Assembly (NCBI RefSeq): GCF_000764305.2
Contig: NW_025938240.1
Coordinates: 62,001-126,000, forward strand
Direction: 5' to 3'
Length of the DNA: 64,000 bases
Source: Hyalella azteca
Taxonomy: Eukaryota > Arthropoda > Malacostraca > Amphipoda > Hyalellidae
The notes beneath the pieces are model-generated. The model did no database searches and was not told where the DNA came from. It saw nothing but the letters and a program-made list of their open reading frames with translations. Every line of letters starts with the position of its first letter. The first letter of the stretch is position 1. Position numbers and translations under genes: made by a program. Below are positions 11,834-21,800 of this stretch, in pieces.

Positions 11834-13914
11834 GAAGCCGACGATCGGCCGGGTGAGTTTCAGCAATTATTTACGCCGAGAATGGAGAAACAAACAGCCA
11901 GTCTAGACTGCTCGCGAGTGATTGCTTAACACTGAGGAGCTTCCATGCCAGGGTTTTGTTTAGTGCAACGTTAGAAACTTAGAGCCGTAGAATAGGTACT
12001 TGACCGATTAGGGAATTTGCGCGCTTCTTCGCAGGTCTCAAACTCAGGGTGCATACTGAATAATACAAATAATCTGGAACTCTTCTAAATAAATGTTACA
12101 GATAAAAGGAAAGTTTCAGAAATATAGATTTTTAGAACTTTCATTTACTGCATCTTAATTCATACTTGCCTGGCGTCCAGAAGTTCATAAAATGCGCGGT
12201 CGAGTGATCCAATCGACGGTGTAAGAGACAACCCCTATTGAAAATTAATGCAGGTGGTAGGCCATTTGTTGGCCGCGTAACGACCGCACACGCGTGACGC
12301 TGTCTATGCGGTCGTACGTCCAAGGCCGTTAACGCAACAACCTGCCGTCGCAATTACAACGAAGGAACTACAGCAAAATAACGCACCCGCGCAGGTCACG
12401 CGCATGCGCATCAGCAACACGACTCTCAGATTTGCGGCGGTCGTTGCGCTGTTGACACAAAATTTCCGAGTTTGCCATCTCGAGTTTGACCTTATTTATG
12501 CGCGCACGCTCTCACGTTTCGCAATTGAGAAGCACACAAACTCCATTAACTTCAATGCCAGTGTGTGACGGTCAGTAAAATATATTAAAGTTCTGTGTTC
12601 GTGCAACCATAATATCAACTTGAAGGTCAAAACATGCATGGATTGCAGATATAAGAACAATCCACAATTCTAGTTAGCGTGTTACCAGATCCTAATTTTT
12701 AATTGTGTTACATTTCAAAATGCCATGCTAAAATAAAAATACCGTATGCTGCAAAATTGAAGGCACAGATACAAGGCCTGATTTTGTAGTAATTAAGTAG
12801 CCCAAAACATCATAATCTGTTTGAATAAGGTTAGTTTAATAAAAAAAAGTTAGTCACATTTTAATTAAAATTAAGCAGTAGATGATTAATAACTCGCGTT
12901 AAATGATGCGAGCTTCAGTCAACACGTGTCAAGGTCGCCGGATGTGCGCAGGGTCATTATTATATGGTCCACATTGCCTTACTTTCAAGATGCTTTTATT
13001 TAGCTACCACAGATTATACGCGTATTACGCACAAGAATTGCGCTAAGAAATCATTTCAAAGAATTTATCCAACGACCAAGAATCTCCAGATTCTGATTGA
13101 CTCAAAAGTCATCAATGGACTCAAAAGTCATCAATGATCTTATACCGTGAACTGAGTCAACAGGAAAACAATGCGTAGAGCAAACGTTAGAACTGCACCC
13201 GCTGCTCTATTGACCGAAGTATCCATTGCCACGCTCTGGTTATCGCACCTTGGCTACGCTCGAGAACAGATCAAGCGAGTGTCACAGACCTGAGGCAAGT
13301 ACTTCGGTTGCATAAAATGGCTCTATAGGCCGCACAGAAAATATCTTGTCAATCAAAATAGGTAAACAGCTCTTCTACTTCAATAAGCAAAAGAAAGTTC
13401 ATGAACTAGCTTAGCATGAGTCGTACGTAACCCAAGTAGATGTTCCGAGGGGCGGGAGAGATGAAGAACAAGAGGAGATAGATACACAATTTCACACAGT
13501 ACGCACAGCGGTGTTAGTGGTGTGTGATTTCATAGATATATTATATATATAATAGGATTATCATTATTCCCTCTCCCCACTAAAAAAATTCTCTTAAAAA
13601 CATTAATTGCAAGATATTTGAAAGCGATTATGCATCAATCTCCGTATAAAAGTATAGTCGTTGTTTCTTCGTGATAATTTTCGAAACTTACATCGAGGCA
13701 CAGAATCTAAAACTATCCCGAGATACTAATGAAATAAAAATACAATAACCAGAGGCAGAAATGATTTGAATAGCCGTTATAGTAAATTGTAGCTTTAACT
13801 TCATGTAATGAAGAACTCGCATGACAGCTATACCATTCAATAAAGATACAAATGTTCATAATCTTAATGAGAAAGGGAAGCAAAAAATCTTGATTGCACA
13901 GCTAAATCTCGTAA
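11834..13914. other. Spacer with one GC-hairpin copy and a 19-bp duplication
   Basis: No gene supported. The stretch 12,230-12,560 is locally richer in GC and CpG (GCGCAGGTCACGCGCATGCG near 12,390), but no promoter elements can be pinned there. A 19-bp unit, GACTCAAAAGTCATCAATG, occurs twice in tandem at 13,099-13,136. Confidence 0.45.
12255..12288 (+). repeat. GC-hairpin repeat copy (b)
   Basis: TTTGTTGGCCGCGTAACGACC aligns with the family core TTGGCCGGCTATAACACGG with a 2-bp shortening, preceded by a GTAGGCC left-arm remnant. It is a weaker copy than those at 48,948 and 53,060. Confidence 0.4.
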
Positions 13915-14046
13915 GATCGTTACAGACAAATTTATGACGTTATGTAAACATTATAAAGAGATAAATAATGTTACGTAAATTATATGTATACATTTTTTAT
14001 GATCGTTACAGAATAATTTATGAACTTATGTAAATATTTTAAAGAG
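13915..14046 (+). repeat. 46-bp direct duplication, 86-bp spacing
   Basis: Two copies, 13,915-13,960 and 14,001-14,046, both begin GATCGTTACAGA and end TTATAAAGAG or TTTTAAAGAG. They differ at about six positions. The second copy overlaps the start of the short frame at 14,020-14,184, and the first copy would encode a similar but quickly terminated start, so the duplication may include a 5' portion of that frame. Confidence 0.75.
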
Positions 14047-14184
14047 CACACAAACGCACCGTATATCCCTTCAATAGAAGAGGAAAATAATTGGTTAGAG
14101 CAAGAAGCAGAACTTTTGGCTCAAACCCAAAGACATATTGCTCGAAATTATGAAAGAAATGTGAGGAAGATGAAACTAGATTAA
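14020..14184 (+). CDS. Short hydrophilic frame, 54 codons, unknown
   Basis: I do not recognise this frame. ATG 14,020 opens a frame ending at TAA 14,182-14,184. From residue 20 on the peptide is acidic and glutamine-rich, with repeated Glu-Glu-Glu and Glu-Gln-Glu-Ala-Glu followed by Arg-rich residues, a composition that would favour an amphipathic helix or coiled coil. The residue mix looks more protein-like than neighbouring chance frames. It could be an exon or a retroelement fragment, or chance in purine-rich sequence. There is no visible promoter. Confidence 0.2.
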   Translation: MNLCKYFKEHTNAPYIPSIEEENNWLEQEAELLAQTQRHIARNYERNVRKMKLD

Positions 14185-14811
14185 AACTGAGCGTTGAATT
14201 ATACGTTGCTCAGAAATAATGCCATGATTTTCAAGAGAGTAGAATTGCTCTCAAGGGCAATAGTGAGGCCAGCGAGCAGATGTTAGTGTTTTGTTTTTGT
14301 AATATCCTTGATACTCGAAGGTCCAGGCGCAAAATTACACTAAATGTCAGCACAACACTTGCATTTTTCCCAGAAAATTCTTTGGACTTATTTGCACGTT
14401 TTATGTAAATTGTTATAGAAGTAAATTTAAGAGACAACATTCCGATTATGATAGTAAATGATAGAGCGATAAATATGTCGGTGGGTCCTCACCACTTTAT
14501 AAATTTGTAAATTTCAAAGGAATAAATTATAAATAAAAAAATAATAATATGAACGCAATTAGTAGGGGACAAGTACTACAACTGCAAAGAATATTTTTTT
14601 CTAACGAAGCTTGACGGAACGATTGCGTGGAAGGAAATATTATCAGGCTATCGGCAGAAAGTTGGATAATGATGAACCTCAGCAAACCTTAATTAAAATT
14701 TTCATTTGGTCTTAAGTAAATATTACAAACAAATTCCTGGGTACGTTTAATTGGGAACATTGAACCGAGTTAGGTTTGCGAACTAATACTGATTTTGTGA
14801 TTCACGTGTAA
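14185..14811. other. AT-rich spacer, nothing recognised
   Basis: No supported gene, RNA or repeat. One 69-codon minus-strand frame has no distinguishing features. Confidence 0.45.
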
Positions 14812-14900
14812 TTGACATCATCGCGAAGCAGGAATCATACGGGCCAAACTATGGCAACACCGAGAGGGAAGATTCATTATTTTATTTTAGCAATGCTAAG

Positions 14901-15198
14901 CAGGTGTCTTCGAACGCAATACAGAGACCGACATCTACTCAGGCACTACGAATACAGAGGCTGGCGCCTACTCAGGCAATACGAATACAGAGACCGGTAT
15001 CTACTCAGGCACTACGAATACAGAGGCTGGCGCCTACTCAGGCAATACGAATACAGAGGCTGGCGCCTACTCAGGCAATACGAATACAGAGACTGGCGTC
15101 TACTCAGGCACTACGAATACAGAGACCGGCATCTACTCAGGCACTACGAATACAGAGGCTGGCGCCTACTCAGGCAATACGAATACAGAGGCTGGCGA
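14901..15198 (+). repeat. 33-bp minisatellite, eight full units
   Basis: Units of 33 bp begin CTACTCAGGCA at 14,935, 14,968, 15,001, 15,034, 15,067, 15,100, 15,133 and 15,166. A partial, more divergent unit precedes them from 14,901. Variation is concentrated at two sites: CACTACG versus CAATACG, and GAGGCTGGCGC versus GAGACCGGYAT, giving loosely alternating subtypes. Since 33 is a multiple of three, two plus-strand frames stay open through it. The longer spans 14,812-15,291 and reads an 11-residue repeat rich in Leu, Arg, Tyr and Glu. It opens without a clear ATG context and has no known repeat-protein signature, so I do not call it a gene. Confidence 0.92.
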
Positions 15199-15291
15199 AG
15201 CCTGGATGAAGAACAGAATGCGATCCGCATGAATGTAAACAAGGACGGGAATGAGCCTTGGTCTCCTCAGACACACATTTCTTTGATGTGA

Positions 15292-17035
15292 TGGAAATGA
15301 GGCGGCGTGAGTAGTGTCGCTGTTATCCCTGCGGGGAGGGTTCTAGGACGGCTCCCCTGTGAGGGTAACCCCTGTACGACACTCCATTAAACGGCATCCC
15401 TCCCTCCCCAACATGACGCTGGCCCTTGAATGCGCCCAAACAAAAATATCAGCGGCCTTAGGAAACTATGGGTTTACGGTCCAGATCCACGAGCTTTTTT
15501 TGCGGGCTTCGACACATCAATATCCAGCGCCCGACACACGCGCTACGCACGAGTAAGATAGATTTAGGTGGGTAACATGCGACCATGATTGAGATCCAAG
15601 TTCCTCCATCGATCAGTTACAATTTCAAACTGGCTTTTCAGGACGGTTAAGCAAACTACGGCACTCGCCAGCTATCGGAAAAGCAAGAGGCCCGGCACTG
15701 ATTTGCGAGCACACATCCATTACCGAGACCTACGAGCAACGTGAAATGAACAAAAATGAGAATTAAATGCCTAATATGTTGTTTACACACAACACAGTAT
15801 TAGGTTCTTAGCACTTTCTCCTCAGTTCAACGTCAAAGATGACCACAAATAATGTAGAACCTATAGACATGAGACCTGGACTTCGTTGTCGTGTGGTTAC
15901 AATAAAAACCACGGCCAAAACAACATGCGGTTTATGAACGGCCGATGAATTAGTAGCTGTAAGCCGGTGTTTATACCGTGCTGGTTTAAAACAGTGAGCG
16001 ACCTTTGAATAATCAAACACGAGGTCAAGAATCATACATTAGCCTCAGAATCGTTCATTAGGACACAATTCAGACTTTCACCAGACTTCTACAGGGTTTT
16101 ATGTCGACCTATATTTATTTAACCTACGACTTATAATATTTATTCAACGTACAATCTGTGGAAAGTGGTGAGCATACGTATATAGTACCCCAAAAATACG
16201 TTCGAAAATTTTCAACATTAGCAGCGAAAGTTTCACGTCATGGCAAAAATGTACCCAGGAGCAGAAATAGTAGCATTTTAAAGCTAAAGAGCAGCAGTCA
16301 CATTTATTATAAACTGAGTTCTGCAGACAACGCGTTTCACAAATTGAAGAAAACTTATTCAAATCCGGGATTCGGCGCTCGCGCGCACGGCGCAGTGGGA
16401 TCAGCAGAAGCTTGCCGAGGAAGTAAAGACCGAACAGAAGACTTGGGCAAGGGGCTGTCGCTTGTTCTCTAAGAAAATTATTCTTGTTTATAAGCGACAT
16501 TCGGCTTTAGATTTAAATTAGGCTTCCTGTTCAGCCCAAATACTGAAGAATTGATGTACAAATTCTGGAAAATTCCACGATTTTTCTCAATATCCTTACC
16601 AAAAATCTTGGTAATGACCGTATATTCACTACAGCTATCATTCTCAATGAGGTAAAGCGGCCTTAGAACAAATCTACTTTGTCGCCCAAAAATTCCATGT
16701 TTCAAGTCTAAAAGTCGAAAAAACAAATAGTCATTATTATATGATGCCCTGTTGTTTTTGTTGCAATTAAGATGAATGATTTTCAGAAAGAATTATTTTT
16801 TTAGATTAACGGATGTTTTGTTGGGTTTTCATCAAGCGGTTTGATATCGAGTGAGAACTTAGACGCGAGGCAGCAAAACAATCAATTCATATTCGTTAAT
16901 TTCAATAGCTAGCACAGATACAAAACGAGACGTAAATGAAAGAGAAATTTTGAATGGCTATAGTGCATTGCCGATCGTCGGACTATGCATTGATGAGTGA
17001 GTGATTTCCCATCGGACGCGTGCTTCAGCCATGTG
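15292..17035. other. Spacer, one GC-hairpin copy, no supported gene
   Basis: Overlapping frames on both strands at 16,144-16,500 (104-118 codons) mirror one another and lack recognisable domains. The interval 15,300-15,560 is comparatively GC-rich with CCC/GGG runs, but nothing specific can be named. A phrase GCCGATCGTCGG near 16,973 is a short palindrome that weakly recalls the GC-hairpin family. Confidence 0.4.
15927..15967 (+). repeat. GC-hairpin repeat copy (c), long form
   Basis: The left arm GCGGTTTATGAACGGCCG is followed by ATGA and the right arm ATTAGTAGCTGTAAGCCGG. It aligns along its whole length with the copies at 29,919-29,964 (reverse strand) and 59,569-59,620. Confidence 0.6.
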
Positions 17036-17043
17036 TATAAAAG
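17036..17043 (+). promoter_or_regulatory. Possible TATA box
   Basis: TATAAAAG sits 148 bp before the open frame that starts at 17,191, in a local context typical of metazoan core promoters. No clear initiator is seen at +25 to +32. Such octamers occur by chance in AT-rich DNA, so this is only suggestive. Confidence 0.25.
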
Positions 17044-17377
17044 ATGATTCGCTTCAATATATTCGCTTGTGAATGTTGTGCAGGCTTGCAGAGGAACGTA
17101 CGTATTGGGCCAAGAGCAGGATTGCGTGCGGTCAAGGCTCCAGACCCAAATAATAACGGAGTAGGAGGAATTTCATAAAATTATAACTGAAGTTTAAAGA
17201 ACAACTTGCCAATTACGAAAGTTGAGTGTGAATTAGCGATATACGAAGGACTTACGATCGCCGGAAGGGTTTGCTTTCATACAGCCTCGATCGCTGTCGC
17301 AGGGGTGTGGTCGCTCGTAGAGATCACTTACGTCCAAGAAGGTTCAATGTCACCATTGAAAATGGAAGTGTTATCAC

Positions 17378-17385
17378 ATATCTAT
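17378..17385 (+). repeat. Left target-site duplication of hAT element
   Basis: ATATCTAT is identical to the copy at 18,415-18,422. Confidence 0.9.
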
Positions 17386-18414
17386 CAGGGTTGGCAATGA
17401 TTAAATCAAAATGATTAAATCATGTGATTAAATCACTTGATTTTTTATAAAAAATCATGATTTTTTGATTTTTTCGATTTTTTTGATTTTTTCATATATT
17501 TAAATATATTGGGTGGCAGTCTTTAATTTATATTGAGGTATTGTTATTCATGGTTTAGTATAAATGTACTATGAATGACAAATTGGTATATAAACTTGTA
17601 GCCTTTAGTGTGTATTAGGTTCCAATAAATTGAATGTTTTGGTACAGAGGCATCAAGTGTGCAATACATTGTACGTAGCTAGCAGCTTAGCTAATTCTTA
17701 TAAGGCTATAAGTGGTCTTTAACTATTTGAAAATAATTAAATGCAGTGAATGGATGTAAAATATTTGAATTGTGCACATGTTTATTTCAAACAGTATTAG
17801 ATTTTCTCATAACTTAAATCTCGTTTCAAGTCGAATGAGGTTTGTTTGGTTATCGTTCAGTTTATGTTTTGTATTGATTTATTGGTCTGAATTAAATGGG
17901 AACAGTGCAGTCAGTCACTCAAGTCACTGCTAGTCAGTGTGTAAAGAGGGTAGAGTCTGGTAGATTTATAGGACATAAAACTAGTAGATCTATTGATAGT
18001 GCTGTGCACTGTGCTATCAGCTACCTATCTGTTATGTGACTCTTCAATGTTTAGAAGATCTGCATTCCTGAAGTGTTTTTGTATATTGAAGCCAGTTAAA
18101 TGGTCAATATCTAGCTCATTACCTGGCTCCATACAAACTTTACAAAGCTAATGAATAGACTTATCAATAATTGTTTACCCAAAAATCCCTAAGTGGTAAA
18201 CACCACCTTGGCCTGTTGGCCATTATTGAAGGCAATAAGTGCCCTTTTTAGCCATCCATTATGATCCATATACTGCTATTGTTAGTAGGCTAATTGCAAC
18301 ATAAAAAATAACACTTCAAAAAGACAAAAAAGTTGAAAAAATCAAAAAAATAAAAAAAATCATTGATTTTTGATTTTTATTTTTTTAAAAAAATCAAAAA
18401 AATTGCCAACCCTG
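17386..18414. mobile_element. Non-autonomous hAT-type DNA transposon, 1,029 bp
   Basis: The ends are perfect 12-bp inverted repeats: CAGGGTTGGCAA at 17,386-17,397 and TTGCCAACCCTG at 18,403-18,414. They are flanked by the perfect 8-bp direct duplication ATATCTAT at 17,378-17,385 and 18,415-18,422. An 8-bp duplication with CAGGG termini is the signature of the hAT superfamily. Subterminal regions at both ends are packed with GATTTTTT-type motifs (17,430-17,492 and 18,318-18,400), which fits the repeated subterminal binding sites known for hAT transposases. No transposase-length frame is present, so movement would depend on an enzyme supplied elsewhere. The intact duplication and ends suggest a fairly recent insertion. 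Confidence 0.92.
18025..18132 (-). CDS. Short frame inside the hAT element, possible relic
   Basis: ATG at 18,132 opens 35 codons ending at 18,025. The three residues before the Met include a Cys, and the segment reads Cys-Lys-Val-Cys-Met-Glu-Pro-Gly at its start, a CxxC pair. The rest is mixed polar and hydrophobic and looks less random than the AT-rich surroundings. It may be a remnant of coding sequence captured or retained from an autonomous ancestor. It is too short to assign to a zinc-finger family, and chance is a real possibility. Confidence 0.12.
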   Translation of the reverse strand: MEPGNELDIDHLTGFNIQKHFRNADLLNIEESHNR

Positions 18415-18422
18415 ATATCTAT
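18415..18422 (+). repeat. Right target-site duplication of hAT element
   Basis: ATATCTAT is identical to the copy at 17,378-17,385. Sequence beyond it continues the reading frame interrupted on the left. Confidence 0.9.
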
Positions 18423-18548
18423 CCAAATAAACAAATATTAAACATTTTAAGAAATTCATCGGGGAAGAATGATAGTCCAAGTAGTTATTTAGAGTCGTTA
18501 TTCTCATTCATATACGAAGAGTCGAATTATTTAATACCACGAAAGTAA

Positions 18549-20888
18549 ATTTATGTAATGAATTTTAAAGTTATAAGTACGGGGAAGTTCTAGTTCAAAA
18601 AGCCTGGAAATTAAGGTAAAGAACTTTTGAATGGGGGGTTCTTTTACTTAAAATTAGTGCACCAAAAAATATAATGCCGGAAAAGAAATAAAACATTTTT
18701 TCAAATTCATGATTCCTATCGAAACTAATTTACTTCGACAGAATATCCCAGCACAAACGTTTCTATAAAAACGCGCGTCGATTCAAGAGGTGTCTAGTCC
18801 GTAGACTTTACCATTTAGGTCGTCGTAGCCACGGTTTACTGTGGGTTTGGTCCAAGAAGCGATTGAAATAAAGCTTAGTCACTGTCGGGTAGCTAATAAG
18901 GAATTTCATGGGACAAAAGAAGGAAACCCACTTGGAAGCCAGACTCATTAACGCCTCTAAAGAACCAGGAAGCTTTAGACCTGCACTACTTTGCGGAAAA
19001 CGGCTCCACTTATGACAAATACAACAATAAAATGCGCAAGGTCGGCGCGCTTAAAGGTGATCATTCGGTGGTTGTCACTGCTTCCTTGTATGTAAACAAT
19101 CTAATACTCACAACAGGAAGGCGGGAGCAGGAGTTCAATTATACGGAGTGTTCTACTCAACTGTGAAGAACGATTGCTCTAGAATTACAAGTAAATGACA
19201 TATGCATGACAATTCTAAAAATGGCGTAGTCGACAGTTGCAAATAGCTGTAATTGTTAAAGCCGATGATCATAAAAAGGTAAGAAAATAAGATGGCTTCT
19301 CTAAAAATTTGTGAATCAATGAGCAACTCCCTCTGAGAAAAATCCTTGAACATTGATTCTATAAATAACAAGCAGATTAGACGAGTGTATGTATTAGTAC
19401 AATTACTGACAATCTTATTCCGCCTTATCAGTAAGCAAATTAAGGTCGAGGTAACATAGGAATGTCATGCCAATTCCAACTCATATCATTAGAGCTTGTC
19501 GTACGCTTTTCATATCCAGGTCAGTTATGACACAGCCCAGGTCAACTTTGACCAGCGAGTTATCATTTAAGACATAGATCAATCACTTATCATTTGAAAA
19601 ATATGAATCATAAATTTCCGCTGAAAATCCTCTTAGGAGTTATGCAAATTTGATTTATTTTTCACTAATATTCTCGATTATAAATAAGTCTTAAATCCTT
19701 TACTTAATATTATAGGCGTTCGACATTAGTTAATGCATCCTAACACAGTGAGCTAAAACTAACGTACGACCAGTTCACCTAATAAAATATGACAATGCGG
19801 TACTAGAGCAAGACAAAGTTTAGCGTTACAGAAGCTCCTGCAGGAGTGATTGAACATGCAAGGCCATAATGGCGGCGACCTCGTGTGGGAACCATAATAC
19901 TGATAAGGGTAATCAAGTTTACTTACCGTAACTAGATAGTTAGATAGTATTGTTATAACCAGTTATAACCAAGGTGATCATTTCTTTTTATAACTAGTTA
20001 TAACAATATAGTTAATGCTAGTTCACTGACACGCGTTGGGGGCTGATCGGGCTGACACGCGCGTTGCCGTACATGCTGAATGACATACGAAGAGCTTTGT
20101 CTAATATGTTTGAGACGAGACTTACGATATTATTATTATTCAAGTATTATTTAACAACATATGTACTGAGAAGTGATAAGTTTGTTTTTCTTATACATGA
20201 TGAGCGCTGCAGTTAGTGCATGTGTACGAATGTAGTGCTACGATGGCAGCTTCAATTTATGGCATATGGTGACAATACGAAGAATGTTCACTGGTAGTAA
20301 TTAAACATTTGAAATAATCATCTTGTAGATTATATATATACACACCAGCACTCCAATTAAGCTATAATCCAGCTAGGTACCTCAAAGCAACCCGCCATTT
20401 GCCTGTGTCGGTGCTTGCAAATAATCTCAAATGGTGACGAGTTCTTGAGAATGTCAATAATAATGAGGTCCGCTTAAAATCTTATGTAGGAACCAAATTA
20501 TCTAAGGAACGCACTGCATGATTTTCTAAAGCATTTTTGAACTCGAATCAGGTCGATCTCACATGAAAACCCGCAAATTTGCATGGAAAAATTGCCTTGC
20601 GATGGTCTCTCAAGTACAGAATAGATATTGGTATTTGAGTGACAGTTACACACGTTCTTAGTTATATCTTTGTTGCTGATCTCAAAGGCAATAAAAGTTT
20701 TTCAAGCAATTCTTTGCTTACTCTATAACTTTCTCGGGGATATCAGTAAACAGCGCTTTATTGCCTACATCTCGGCCCCAGCTCTCCGGCACATCTCAGG
20801 CGAGTAGAACATAAGTAAAGCGCCAGAGGTGGAGATGTGTGAAAGACATTATTTTCGTAAGTTTTTGCGATGGTATTGATTTCTGCGG
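18549..20888. other. AT-rich spacer, no supported gene
   Basis: A TATAAAAA followed by a CpG-rich stretch (18,762-18,790) could be a promoter, but no downstream frame or retroelement primer site supports it. TAACTAGTTATAACAA near 19,940-20,010 contains short inverted repeats around TTATAACTAGTTATAA. Nothing else is recognised. Confidence 0.4.
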
Positions 20889-20889
20889 T

Positions 20890-21260
20890 ACTCGTAAGTT
20901 TTACGATGATCTTTAGTTAAAAGGATGATCGCAAGATCTACGACTATCGTCAGAATTACGATGGGCGTAAGATCTACGATGATCGCAGGACCTACGATGA
21001 TCGTAAGATCTACGATGATCGTAACACAATCGATGATCGGTAGATCTACGATGAATGTTAAGCTTTACGATGATCGCAAGATCTACGATGATCGTAAGAC
21101 AAACGATGATCGCAAGATCTACGATGATCGTAAGACAAACGATGATCGCAAGATCTACGATGTTCATAAGGTCTTCGATGATCGTGTGACAAATGATGAC
21201 TGCAGGATATACGATGATAGTAAGGCCTACAAAGATACGATCTACGATGCTCGAGAGTTC
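20890..21260 (+). repeat. 18-bp array with 36-bp higher-order unit
   Basis: Units close to GATCTACGATGATCGTAA repeat over about 370 bp. Between about 21,072 and 21,160 pairs of units alternate as AAGATCTACGATGATCG and AAGACAAACGATGATCG, making a 36-bp higher-order repeat. Edges are degenerate (TTACGATGATCTTT at 20,901; ATACGATGATAGTAA near 21,210). Periods divisible by three leave both strands open: the plus strand reads Asp-Asp-Arg-Lys-Ile-Tyr repeats and the minus strand His-Arg-Arg-Ser repeats. Neither is likely to be a gene. The unit contains most of the palindrome TTACGATNATCGTAA that is dispersed in the window. Confidence 0.9.
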
Positions 21261-21772
21261 TACGGTGACATTATATAAGCTGTTAAGCTACGACATTATA
21301 TAAACTGTTACTAGTAGTTTGGTTATCACAAGTTCTCACGATGTTCGAATTTAACAAGGTATACGATGATAATTCAAATCAGAGTACAGCGCTCGTAATT
21401 TACAAGTTGTCACCACCAGAATGGTAATCAGCAGATAGAGCTAAGGATGTCGCATATCACTTCTGATAATCCTGGACCCTCATTTTGTCAGCTTGATTGG
21501 TCCTGGTAACAGAGACTCATGAGTATATACGATCCTGTAAATGTTTGCTCGTTCCAGCAAAAAATATCACCAATATCTAGAATTCAATATTGCCTTCAAA
21601 CTTACGAATGTAGCAAATAGCTTTCAGGCACGGAGCCCGAGGCTGCGACAGAGACGCCGTGTGTAACTCTCATATTTACCTAAGGCTTGTTTACTCTTCA
21701 CAAGCCTATGGCTCTTCTATCCATCCCTTTTTAAAAATTTCCGGTGGTTAGTGAATGGCCAAAGAACAATCG

Positions 21773-21800
21773 TCGGTCGGCCGACAATGATACAGCTATA
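21773..21800 (+). repeat. GC-hairpin repeat copy (d)
   Basis: GGTCGGCCGACAATGATACA, followed by GCTATAA, matches the short form of the family (GGTCGGCCGGCTCTGACACG on the reverse strand at 53,060-53,098). A possible second left-arm fragment, GGTTAGTGAATGGCC, lies 25 bp upstream. Confidence 0.5.

Larger units (their letters stand above)
17191..18548 (+). pseudogene. Open frame split by a hAT insertion
   Basis: I do not recognise the product. The frame is open from 17,191 (after the stop at 17,188-17,190) to the target-site duplication at 17,378-17,385. It resumes in the same register at 18,423 and ends at TAA 18,546-18,548. The inserted element plus one target copy spans 17,386-18,422. On the empty allele the frame would be 106 sense codons, of which those from 18,423 on are rich in Asn, Ser, Leu and Glu. 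In the present allele the upstream part reads seven residues further and stops inside the element. The first in-frame ATG is at 17,347, so either translation starts there or this is an internal exon. Frame continuity is seen; coding status is inference, since a 106-codon frame can arise by chance in a window this size. Confidence 0.3.

Noticed and set aside
16144..16500. Overlapping 104- and 118-codon frames on opposite strands
   Set aside because: No domain, no supporting start context, and the mirror arrangement is typical of chance openness.
18762..18900. LTR-like promoter (TATAAAAA then CpG-rich DNA)
   Set aside because: No paired terminal repeat, primer-binding site or retroelement coding region could be found nearby.
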